Positions 49,983 through 61,256 of a stretch of DNA of 64,000 bases are shown here, in pieces; the stretch's first letter is position 1, and every line of letters begins with the position of its first letter. The position numbers were made by a program, and so were the translations under genes. Where the stretch lies: positions 8,612,001 through 8,676,000 of the forward strand of contig JAVTVJ010011652.1 in the NCBI GenBank assembly GCA_034509425.1. Reading direction: 5' to 3'. The stretch comes from Eopsaltria australis. Taxonomy: Eukaryota > Chordata > Aves > Passeriformes > Petroicidae. Below the pieces are notes generated by a model. The model was not told the origin of the DNA, did no database searches, and saw only the letters and a list, made by a program, of their open reading frames with translations.

Positions 49983-52900
49983 CCAAAGACTGTCTGTCAC
50001 TCATTAGGTTACTTGAAGTAAAACCTTGCTTTTTCTCCTCAGAATATGATACCCCCCCACCATGTGTGTATCGTGATCCAGGGGAACTGGAGCAGCTCCC
50101 ACATGTCCAAGCAGCCCCCAACCATCACTGCAAGCACCAGCCCCAAGACTTCTCTTCCTATCATCATTATCCCAACTACCATCACACCTAAACTACACTG
50201 GGAGGAATACTCTTTTGCATATGATGCCCATCTTCTTTCTGAGCATATAAAGTTTCATGTCTGTCTCTAGTTAGCTTCACTCTGAGACACTCGGATGCTG
50301 AGCAAGCCGAAACCTGCACATCTGCTGGGATGAGAGATGCACTGTGGCAGCAGAATCCCCAGGGCACTCACAGTCCATTTATCTTTTCTTGCAGCAAGCT
50401 GAAGTGAGGACATGCCGTAACACCTAGTGCTATTCTCCTCCTCATCTCTTCCACCACCCTGTTCATTCAGTGAGAGAAACCCCTCCCAAGGACAGAAACC
50501 CAGGGGAGCTCAAGCCCCAGCCCTAACACAGGCTGTGTTTAACTTTCTGTTCACAGATGCTGTCAGTGGGAGTGGGACTCCTTCAGTGCCCGAGGAGGGG
50601 CTACCAGAGAACTGTGCTCCCATGTCAAGAGTCGACAATCCAAACAGCACGAAACCAAATGGTACTGAAGCAGCTGGCACTGAGTTACGGTGTTGGAGGC
50701 TCTCTTTCCTCAGGAGTCACTTCAGGGAATGTGTGCCATGGAGGGATTCCCATCCCCAGGCACCTCCAAGCTTCACAGCCACGCAGATGGGCAGGAGGCA
50801 GCTCTAATGCCACCGTGTGCCAAAGCACGTGGCGCTGCTCCAAGCCTCCAAAAGCCACCAGCATGGATCTGCTCTCCCAGGTCTCAGTAAGCATTTCTGC
50901 AAAGCATAAACTCCATAAACCTCATGTTTCTGGAACTTAAATCTGCCATTTTAAAGCAGCTTAAATGTGATGCGAACAGTAATAAAAAGACCATCCACCA
51001 GCTCTGCTGCTGCAGAGCAGCTGGCTTTGAAGCTGGCTAATACACTTAGCAGGAGCTCAGCCTTGCAGTGCTCTTGAACAAGGACAGAGGGACTGCAGGA
51101 GCACCCCTAACAGCAAAACCTATCTGGGTTGTTTCTATATGCTGCTCAGGGCACTAACAAGTTCAACAAGGAGAAAAGCACATGTACTTTCCTGCTACAA
51201 AGGCAATGTGAGCAGCCCAAGTGCATGAGGTAACTCACACATGAGCTTTTTAAAGCGGTGGCTGTGACCATTTCTGGGGTTTGGGACATGATTGCCCCAA
51301 GGGAACACATGGCTGCATGACACACAGCCCTTCTCTGGGATTCACACTCTCTAGAATTCACTGAAGCTAAAGCTTTCACTGTGTTTCAGGGCTGGGTAAT
51401 TTTATGGACATTAATAACACTTAGAGTTAAGTAAGATATGCCTATGAAAAGGTAATCAAATGTCATGCATGAATCAAGAAACCACTAGTGGTTCATTCAA
51501 AGAAGGCTGAGGAAATGGCAAAATAATTATCTTTGGAAGGAAAGAGGAGATGCAGTCAAATATTAGCAATTAGCAATATGTACTTATATATCAAGAAACC
51601 TTTCATCAGTAAATTAAAAAAGGGCTGGTGCTTGGGCTGATGGGCACATCTAACTCCCAGGTGGGATTCTGCTGGGGCTAAGATACCCTGTGTCCAGATT
51701 ACAGGCTAGAAATGCAAGAGGGGATGGGTATGACCCAAATTAGGCATCACCACCTTGGTGATGGAGGCATTCCTGCGCTGATACAGCAGAGGATTAAATT
51801 CTGCAGCCACACAGTCCTGGGCTGAGGAGAGAAAATCACAGCAAGGAGGAGACTGGAAGCCAGGAGTGGGGAGGAGACACAGCTGATACTGCTGAAGGCT
51901 GGCTGTGCTGTGCTCACAAGAAGATCCTGCTGATTTTCTGCCACAGCCACCCTGTGGCAGTGATGGGTGTGGGTGGTGGCAGCAGCAGTGCCTGCCCTCA
52001 GCCAGGAGCCTGTCTGTCCCTGCCCTGCTGTGAGATCAGCAGGATGCTGTGGGACAAGGCATCTGCAGACACAGCCCCCAAGCACCTTCTGGTTGCTGGG
52101 ATTGGTGAGCACAATGCCCATCACGTGGTTTTTACTGAAGAGTTTTCCTGCAAGGTTAGAGAGCCTCCAGCACCACCAGAGGAACACACTGCTGATGTGC
52201 AGTTGACTGAAGGGTAGTTTGTGGAGCGATCTCCACATCCTGGTGCTGCACTGAATCACCCTCCTGGTCGGTTCTCAGTGTGGAGAAGGCAGGATAAGGA
52301 TGTGGCTATGGCAGGGTGTGTTACTGCAGTCAGGATGGTGACACTGGCGTCCTTTGGTAATTGCACATTCCCCTGCACTGCACTGGCCCCTTGGGATCCT
52401 GGGTTGGGAGTGGAAAGGGAGGAGATGCTACAGCACTTGTCAGGAGAGATTTCTGGATACAGACTTTGATCACGGGGAAGGAAGGGCAGGTTGGGACATT
52501 TATGCAGGAAACAAATCCCCAAGAACCACCTCAGTGCAGTGTAAGGAACAGTCTTTTTTTTTCTCTAAGCTCCACACAGATTGCCAGGGAAAAAGACCCA
52601 GAAAGTAACCCCCAGAAAAAGCATAAACTCTGGTAAATTAAATGTAAGAGCATAATAAAGCAAATAAAAAAGATTTTAAGAAACAACTTACTAAAGCCTT
52701 TAAAACTAATAAAAGCTTTTTTCAAACACATCAAAAGGAGGAAGGCTGCCAGAGAGTCTGTAGAGCCAGAAGATGGCTGAGGCAAAAAGATAAGACTACA
52801 GCAGAAAAGTTAAATTAATTCTTGGCATGTGTATGGAACAGCTTAAGAAGGTTCCCACAGCAGAGCCTTGCTTTTTGTGGGATGAGCCAGAGGAATGTCT

Positions 52901-54199
52901 CCAGCCACAGCACCAGCCACAGAGGTGCAGAGACAGGGAATTGTGAGGGAGCTGAGCAGGACAGGAGAGCTTTGGTCACTGCTCCTTGCTGCCAAGGGAA
53001 CACCAGAGCCAGGAAATCACAGGGTGGAAATACCAACTCATGCAGCCAGTGCAGCTTCCCTCCCACCACATGTAATTAGGCAGAGGAGCTCATTGCCAGG
53101 AGGGCTCTGAGGGTGGTACAAGGCTGGATGGATTCCCTTGGTTCTGAGATGAATGAGTAGGAAGAAATTCACCATCAGCTTTGGGTGATGCACTGGCAGT
53201 TCCACAACTCTCCTGCCCAGGCTCTCGGATAAAGGCAAGAGATGCAGGAGATCCCTCTGAGGGACAGAGAAGCAGTCCCTAGAAGGAGGGAAGGCTGAAG
53301 GTGGACACCCAAATGAGACTTGCCATCACCCTCATTATTACTTTAAGCCTGTTATTTGGGAAAATGTCCCAGTAATTAGGATTTATAGTGCAACTTATAA
53401 CTAAATGACAGCAGCAGAGAGAGAAAGTGGTGCTGCAAAATAGTCCAGTCTTTTGGGAGTTTGTAAAAATTTTTCCTGTGAGTGCTGGAGAGGTCAAGGT
53501 CTGTACCTACAAGCACACTGGAAATGCTTGGTCATAATCCAGCCTGAACCACCAGTAGCTGGGCAATGCATTGGATCAAGTTCCTGGCTGCTTCCAGCAC
53601 AAATTTCATGTAATTTGGTACCAAGCATGTTCTGTTATCATCACTCACATGGCTGTGAAGGCAACTCTCAGTACCCCAGATGATGATATTAGGAGCAGGG
53701 TGCTTATCCTGAGCAACACTTTCTTGGCCTCCCAGGGTGCCTGCCTGGGGAACCTGCTGCAATGCTGTCTGTGACAGGGCTGTGTTATTGAGGTTAATAA
53801 TGTTTTCATGGAGAGAAAAAGAACACAAATACAGGAGTGGTGGGAAAATTGGGGGTTGGAGGTGAAAAAGTATAGGCTAAGGAGAGGTGAAATTTTATAA
53901 TTGGATTTTTTTAAAATCTAGGCTGCTCTGAGCACTGCATAAGCCCCTTCCTCTCAACACGTGCTTGTCCCTCTGCATTTTCTAGCCTCAGTTTTGTCAC
54001 CACTGAACCTTCCTGATGGATCAGAGCCGAGTCCCAGTTCATTTCTCAAACTTACAAAAATGGATCTAACCTACCAGAGCACATGGAGCCTCCAGGATGA
54101 GAGGGTTCTGCACAGCCACCATGGTCCCCTGACACCTGCAAGACATCTGGCACCTAAGGGAGCTCTGTAGACAAAAACCCAGGAAGCCCAACACCTGGA

Positions 54200-55165
54200 G
54201 GTTGATATTTTCTATATTTGAGCTTAATTGCCACACACAGCACTCTGGAAAATTTCAAAATTTCAGCAAAATAAAGAGCCTACAGATTATGTGTTCGCAT
54301 ATTTAGTCTGAAAAAAAAAATTAAGTCTTACTTTCTTATTGACTTTGACTTCCTTGGGACAGGAAATGCAGGCTTTCAATCTGGCTGTAGCAAGGGGAAA
54401 TTTGCAGATGAATGGAAGATGGCTTTGCTCCTAGAAATGCTGGCATAATGACTCTGCAGAGAGATACCAAAGAACTTCAAGCTATTCAATTTATTCTAGT
54501 GACAGATAGTGTGCCAATCAACTCCTAAGCACCGGAATACGTTAAAAAGACTTTTTTTTTTTTTAATTATACGTTGCATTTTAATTTATCAAAGCCAGGG
54601 CAGTTTTTAGAGACAGAATGAAGCAAGACAAATGTATGCACTAGAAATAAGCCTCCTTTTTATACATACATACAGTGAAGGCAGTTAATCATTGGAACAA
54701 TTTATCTGCATTGTGGATGATTCTCCATCACATGTTATCTTTTTAAGGCAAGAATAGAAAATTTTATTAAAATCTGCTCTGGTTTAACCAGAAGCTGTGA
54801 GTTTAAAGCAGAAATTTCTAAATAAGATTTTTTATTCAATATTATTATGCAAAACAGACAAGATTATTGTATTAGTGCCTACTGACCTTAACAGTCAAGA
54901 TTGATTGTAATGAGAGAGGTTTCCCATTAAAAGAAATGATATTAAGGGCATTAAATTGTATTTCTTTGAACCACTCTGAAAATTTTTGCTTTGATATAGA
55001 TATTCTTATTCAGTCAGTGTTTATTTAGATATCAAAAGGTACTAAAACTAATCATGGGCCTTTTCGTTAACATATATTTAATATAGCACAATAGACTTAC
55101 TGAAGCACGTAAAATATCTGAAGTATATTAGAAGTTTAAAACCTTGTAAAACTATGGATTACTAA
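54200..55165. other. AT-rich intronic block, possible conserved non-coding DNA
   Basis: Almost 1 kb with very low GC and no open frame of note. It contains a T-run (about 54551-54565) and long stretches without low-complexity repetition. Examples are TTTTAATTTATCAAAGCCAGG around 54580-54600 and TAGTGCCTACTGACCTTAAC near 54872. Such complex AT-rich sequence in introns of developmental genes is often conserved among vertebrates. That is inference here. Confidence 0.3.
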
Positions 55166-57064
55166 CCTAGTGCTATGAATGCATTTGGGGATTTGATGGG
55201 ATGTTGCAGGATATTAATTTCCACCCCCTCTCCATCACAGCAGCAGGGTGAAGGGAAAGCTCCTCCAGACCCTTGAGCAGCAGAGACAACATATTAGAGA
55301 GCAGTAATGAATTTCTGCTGGACTTGCTGAAGTCTGGAGGCATGAGGGTCCTTCTCCTCTGGTTCACACATGTCCTCCACTAATACAAACAACTGCTGAC
55401 GAGAAAGAACACTGAACTTTGAGTCAGAACTAAAATAGGTAGAAAAGTCAAGTATTAAATTAAACAGAGCTCTGGATCAAACTTTTCCACATTAGATTGA
55501 GCTCCAGCCCGTGCACACCACTCAACCTCTTTTAGACAACACAGACACAATCAGATCTGATTCATATTCCAGCTAAGGATCAGCTCTTAATTCCCTTAAA
55601 CGAAATCCAGACGCAAGGTGCCACATGTTCCTCGGCTTTGTGGATTCTTAAATATTTTCCTCCTCCATGTACACGCTCGGGACACCCCAGTACTCACCAC
55701 CCTGGAGCAGATACACAAAGGTGGCTTTTGGCCAGGCGTGCTCCTCTGCAGAGAGACACAGCAAGGCTCTGCCTAGTTCTTGCTCAGCTGAAAGGTGCTG
55801 CTATTTGAACTGGCCATGAACAGCCCAAAACGACAATGGAAAATCAGGCATTGCCCACAGAAGCCAAACTCCCAAACTCGTGGTGGACTCTCATGCTCTC
55901 AGGTGTGTTTCTGCCCCAGCTGTAACATCTCACACAGATGCATGGCCACTGCACTGGTAACATAAAACTGTCCAGCATCCAAGGGAAATATATATTTTTT
56001 TCAACCAATCAATGTGCAGCTGAATTTTCCAGTGCTTCAGTCCAGCTCCGTTATGTTCAAAGCTTTTACCTCTCTGTAAAGCAATAGGGTTGGATGGTGA
56101 AGAGCTATCAATTTATGCTGTTTTCTTAATTTCCAAGCCCTTTCAGTAGTTTATATCTGTGCTGGGCAAGGAAGGAGGAGTTAAATCTGGACTTGTCCAG
56201 ATCAGTAACTTCAGCTTTTCACATCACCCTAATGGTGGGGAGGGCTGCACATCCTCACCTACTGATCTCCCTTCTTCTCAGCTGTCTTCATTAACAAACA
56301 CTTACATGCCACAGGGAATCAGCAATGGATATATGCTTGTTTGCAGCCCTGCTAAATTAAATGGGAATGGAAGGGATGAAATAAGTTAATGAAACTATTG
56401 AACAGCACTGGACTTGGCCCTTAAGGCTTTCTGCATGATTTCTCTTCCCAATTTGACAGAGAACTAGCTGTAATTTTTTCTTTTAATATAATTTTTTCAC
56501 CTATTTTGTAATTATTTCATCCAAACCAAGTGTCCTTGGTTTGCTTTGGAGACAAGTACTACCTCACAGTCAAAATATATCAGAGCTACTATTACCTTCC
56601 CAAATCAATTGCTGTCAAAAAGGAAAACAAATTTGTTCTTGAGTGGCCTAGGTTAAACCAATGTTTCTTGTCATCTCATCATCCTGGAAGTGTTTTTAAA
56701 TTGGTTCATAATTTGTTCTAGCATCTTCCTCATTATCAAAGTGGAAATGACTGGTTTATAGTCACTCATGTCTCCCTTCTTAGAGAAGAAAGATTATGCT
56801 TGTTGTGCTCCTTTTGCCAGGGCACAGCCTGTCCTCTATGGACTGCTAAAGGTGGCTTAATTATCTACACACTCTTCAAAACTGACCCTTTGATATCAAG
56901 GACACAGGACACCTGTGGAAGCAGTTTCTGGGTAAGCAATTTCAGTGTCACCATCGGGTGCCACCATGAGCAGAGCCAGGTCAGTGCCAGCAATGGCAGC
57001 GTGGCTTCAGGCTAAGGGTCTGCAAGTGTGGGCTCACCAGCAGTTGTTTACATGTGTTTGTCTG
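55166..57064 (-). other. HPSE2: HPSE2 large intron, unannotated stretch
   Basis: Nothing recognised. Mixed composition, with some AT-rich tracts around 56400-56540. Confidence 0.7.
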
Positions 57065-57640
57065 AAGTTAGGAAAAAAAAAAAAAAAGAAGGAAAAAGGA
57101 AAGAACAAGAGAAAATGAGCATTTTAATTTCCCAATAAAAATCTATGCCACAGTATGAGTCATTGTTTGCTTTTTTACACTAGTTGGGAAAGTCCTTCTG
57201 GTTTTAATAACTAATACTGCTGAGTTCAATAAAAAGCGCTTAATTTAATTTAATCCAAATCCTGATTAATGCCAGCTTCCCCTGGAATTTTATCTTTGTT
57301 TTAATTTGAGTCACTATGTTAAGGGGAAAAAAAGACAGAAGGGGTAGAAGTCAATTAGTTCCTGTGCCTGTTTCTGGGCAAAACATTGGAAAATGGAAGA
57401 TTGACAGGTACGGTCTGAAAGTCTGTTTTCCCCCATTCCTTGGGCTGACTTCCCCCTAAGAATGTAATGTTTGCTTAGTCTTAAAAAAGGAAGCTTAACG
57501 GCTCACAGCTCAGTTTGGAAAATAAAATATTCCAGGGCCAATTAGGATCAGATTTCTTTGCTGGAAGTATATTGCTTTTAATGTGTTAATATTCGAGAGA
57601 TATGCTACTGTTTAATTGGACACAGAGAGCCCTTAAAGCT
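57065..57640. other. AT-rich block resembling conserved non-coding element
   Basis: After an A-run (57070-57085) the sequence is AT-rich but complex. Motifs resembling homeodomain and AP-1/SOX type sites are dense: TATGAGTCATTG (57156), TTTAATTTAATCCAAATCCTG (reported 57243-57263), GATTAATGCC (57264). No frame stays open. The texture suggests an enhancer-like constrained segment, but only alignment can show this. Confidence 0.35.
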
Positions 57641-60600
57641 TGAGAGCTCTAACATGAAAACAGCCAGCCTCAGTCGTGGGCTCTGCAGTGGCTACAGAAG
57701 GAAATAATCTGGGATAAAACCTCCGATAAGGGGTTTTCATCCTTTCCCTACAATTGTCTGCACGTATGTTTATTCAGATTCATATCTTATACAAATAACC
57801 AGTGCTAACAGATTTTTTTAGGCTGGAAAGTTGAACATTCAAAAATGTAGAGTAGACGAGCTGCTGATACTGGAGTTCAACACCCTCTGTGGCTGCAGGG
57901 GGATTGGCTCTGCCCAGCATCACACAGGAATCCTGTGACAGCGCCAGGGTTAGGATCCAGTTCTCCCACATCCCTCACCAGTGCCTTAACTACAAGTAAA
58001 CATTCTCTCTCTTTTGCAGTCCTCTATCTTATTCTGTGCAAGGAGTAAGCCAAGGTCCTGCCAAGCCAATAGTTTTTAATTACATGATCACATACTCTTG
58101 TAATGCATATATGTAAGGGAGCTGAATTAAGGGTGCATGGGCCTGAGTATTTTCTAACTTTTGTGTGGCTGATTTCTGTATCTTTACAGGGAAGGTTTTG
58201 GATATGTTGTCTATGATTACCTTTCATTACAGTAACAAGAGAAATAGAAATGAAATTATGCAAACATAAAGGACTACTAGCAAAAGTTTGCAGAAGAACC
58301 TTAACTCAGAATCTTAAAGAAGAAACATCAGCCTCCATCTCTTTAGCAAACAGCAGCTTCTGGGAGCAGATGACTGGAGCAGTAATTACATAACAGGCAC
58401 TTCACCACATATGGGCTTTAGGTGCTTTTTCCCTTCCAGTAGCCAGGGATGCTGGAAATTAGGAAGTCTGAGCTCTTTGTTGCATTGGAAGCATTCAGCA
58501 GCACTCTGGCATAGGCAGGCAGTGCATGCTCATTCTCATATGCTTCTTGAACAAGAGCTAATTATGTTGTGTGTTAGAGACTGGCAAAAGTATGAGCAAA
58601 TGTTGCACAGACAGAGGGGGAAACACTTTTCTGGATTTACTTGCTCCCATCTCATCCCATCTTCCCGAGTCGCCAAGACCAAGGAAGGGGCACAGACATC
58701 ACTCCCTTCTTCCTTTGGAGCCCCAGTTCCAGCCCTCACCCTCCCCCTGCTGAGTTGAACACAAAGGAAAAGCAGACAAAATACAGGAGCTAAGAAAAGG
58801 GTCAACAAAATGGATGAAGGAATTAAAATTTCAGTAACTATCTTTTCAAGAAAAAAAATTTCAAAGGCAAAATGAGAACCATGTCAGTAGGGAAGTATAT
58901 CCAGGGCTTTGAGCCCTTAGTTGTGCACAGATTAGTTAACCAAGCTCATTACTCAGAGGGGGGACTCATGGGAAGGGGGGTACCACCACCATCAGCCTGG
59001 CTGCACAAAGCCCAGAGTGACCCATCTGCACCCTGCAGATTCCTGGAATGACTGGGGCTTTCCTGCTCACACCAGCAATAATGGGAAAGGAATTCCAGGC
59101 ACTGATCCTGTACCTTCTAGGAAAGTCATTCTCTGTCGTTGTTGGGTAACTCTCCTCTAATGAAAATTAAACAAACAAATGTAATAAAGAGTTTTATTCA
59201 GAATAAAGGCCAATTTACTAGCAATGGCAGCATTAAGGTCCTAAAAGGGTATTGAATTACAGAGCAGTAAAGCCACAGAAAACAGCCTCTAGTTCTAAAA
59301 TAACTGCAGGTGCCAAAATTAAGGAGGACCAAACTACCAGCCTGTTCCCAGTGTTGGCCTGCAAATACTCAACACACCATGAAAAATGAATAGCAAATGA
59401 TTGGCTTTATATTAAGAAAAAGTTGTTTGAATATAGTAAATGGGTTTCATTGTGCAATTTCTATATTTGCTCTGTTCCCCAAACCAGAATTACTCACCTA
59501 ATGGATAGATTAATGAGATGACACTAAGCACAGGGGGAAGGTCGTCTATAATCAGAGCATTTGCAGAGAGAGTTTATAAAACCTATTTAACAACACCAAG
59601 GATGAGTACACTGCACTTACAGCTAAATGCTTCTAGGAGGGGCTGAACACCTGCACTGCTCAGCATGCACAAGGGCTTTAAACCAAACCAAATCTGCCTT
59701 CGTGTGAAGGATGGCAATTCTGGATGACAGAGAATGAGATTTCCTGTCAACTGATCTCCCACCTCCCAGGTGAAGGGAAGTCGAGCCAGCCATTGGTAGC
59801 ATCACTGTTCAATTTGGAAAAGCACATGTTCTTTGCCTGGAAATGTAAAATTTGGATTCAACGTGCTCGCTGCCTGTGCAGCCATGTGAGGCAGTATAAT
59901 GGCACATGAAAGAAAAGGTCAAATTTACTAAGTGTTGAGGAGGTGTCATCAAGAGTCACATATTACTTCAAGATGTGTTTTCAGCAGCAGAGCCTGCATG
60001 AGCCCCTCTCACACAGAAATCTCTTCTGCCCACTGGGAGTTGGAGAATTCCTCCCAGCTTGGGTGGAAGTTGCTGATCCGCACAGGCTCGCAAAAGATCC
60101 GTCTTTTTCCTGCTCCATTCTTCCCTAAAGTGCCACAAAATGCAACCAAACTGATGGGAACGTACCTCTGGCAAACCCCTGTGCTTCTTTCTTTCCCATT
60201 TGCAGAACTCTGCATGGCACCTACAGCAATTCACCTTCTGCAGAGCAGTGATTGCATCCCACATCATCCAAGGAGCTGCTTTCACCTCCCTCAGCTTTCA
60301 TTTTCTTCAACTTGAGTTATCAGTTTCCTGTCACCAGTGGTAGCAGCCAGGGATGGGGGAGGCAGGTTTTTACCTCTTTTCAGCCCCTGCAGAAATTCTC
60401 CAAACATTTTTGACCTGTTTGGCTCCTGACCCATTAACACGCTTCCCCGTCTCTGCGTTTTCCATCGAGGAGTGCCGGTGGGAATTGCCTGCCCAGGCTC
60501 AGGAAGCCCAGCCGGCAGCACTGGCTCCACACTGCATGACACCTCTTCCTCAGGGCTGTCTTCCTCACTGCCATCCCCCACTACTTCCCAGATAAAACCT

Positions 60601-61180
60601 CCACCAGCACAACTGTCAGCAGCAAGAACAATGTGCTAAGGCAAGCACGGAGGCAAACAGAGGAGCCATCAGGCTCTTCACAGAGCAAGCATGAGCTAAA
60701 ATCCAGAGTCACATAAATCACATGGATACACACAGGTCTGAGGGGACAGGAGGAAAAGGAAGGACTAATTTTTCTTGCACCAGTCCTGGAGGCCCCTTCC
60801 TGAGATCAGAGCAGCTCATCTAGAGGCACTGGTGAGGCACTGCCTGGTTTGACCAAGGGCAAGCAGCTGGTTAGGAAGATGACTGAGGCATGTTTGTGCA
60901 GATATCTGCTCCTGGGCTCCTTCCCAACAGTTTTCAGCCCCATGATCAGCTAACACTACTCATCTGCAGCGGGAGAGCTGCAGCCAAAACGCAAAGCCCC
61001 TCTGTTTGATCCACCGCTCACAGAAGGTGACTTTTCCTTCTTGTTCAGACTGTACATCACAGGCTGCTTCTCAGGGCAGATCTGCAGCTCCAGACCACAG
61101 TGTTGAGATTCAGGAGAGATGAGCGATTGACCTGAAGAAGTCTGGTTGATTCTTCACAGGACATGAGTCCCCTAAAGATT
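57641..61180 (-). other. HPSE2: HPSE2 large intron, unannotated stretch
   Basis: No gene, RNA or mobile element recognised in this stretch. Confidence 0.7.
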
Positions 61181-61256
61181 TCATGACAGGGCAGTTGGAG
61201 CTAGATGATCTCTAAAGTCCCTTCCAACCCAAACCATTCTATGATTCTATGATATA
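61181..61256 (+). mobile_element. CR1 3' tip
   Basis: GGGCAGTTGGAGCTAGATGA, TCTCTAAAGTCCCTTCCAAC, CCAAACCATTCTATGATTCTATGAT. The order and the duplicated ATTCTATG end are diagnostic of CR1. Only about 75 bp remain, so this is a strongly 5'-truncated insertion. Confidence 0.9.

Larger units (their letters stand above)
43313..54199 (-). other. HPSE2: HPSE2 large intron, unannotated stretch
   Basis: Two short local duplications are visible: an 18-bp unit twice at 45708-45743 (CTTGGAACATCAGTTATC), and TGCCCTCTATAATGCT twice at about 49942-49982. No gene, RNA or full mobile element is recognised. The open frames on both strands around 44005-44778 have no family resemblance. Confidence 0.7.
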
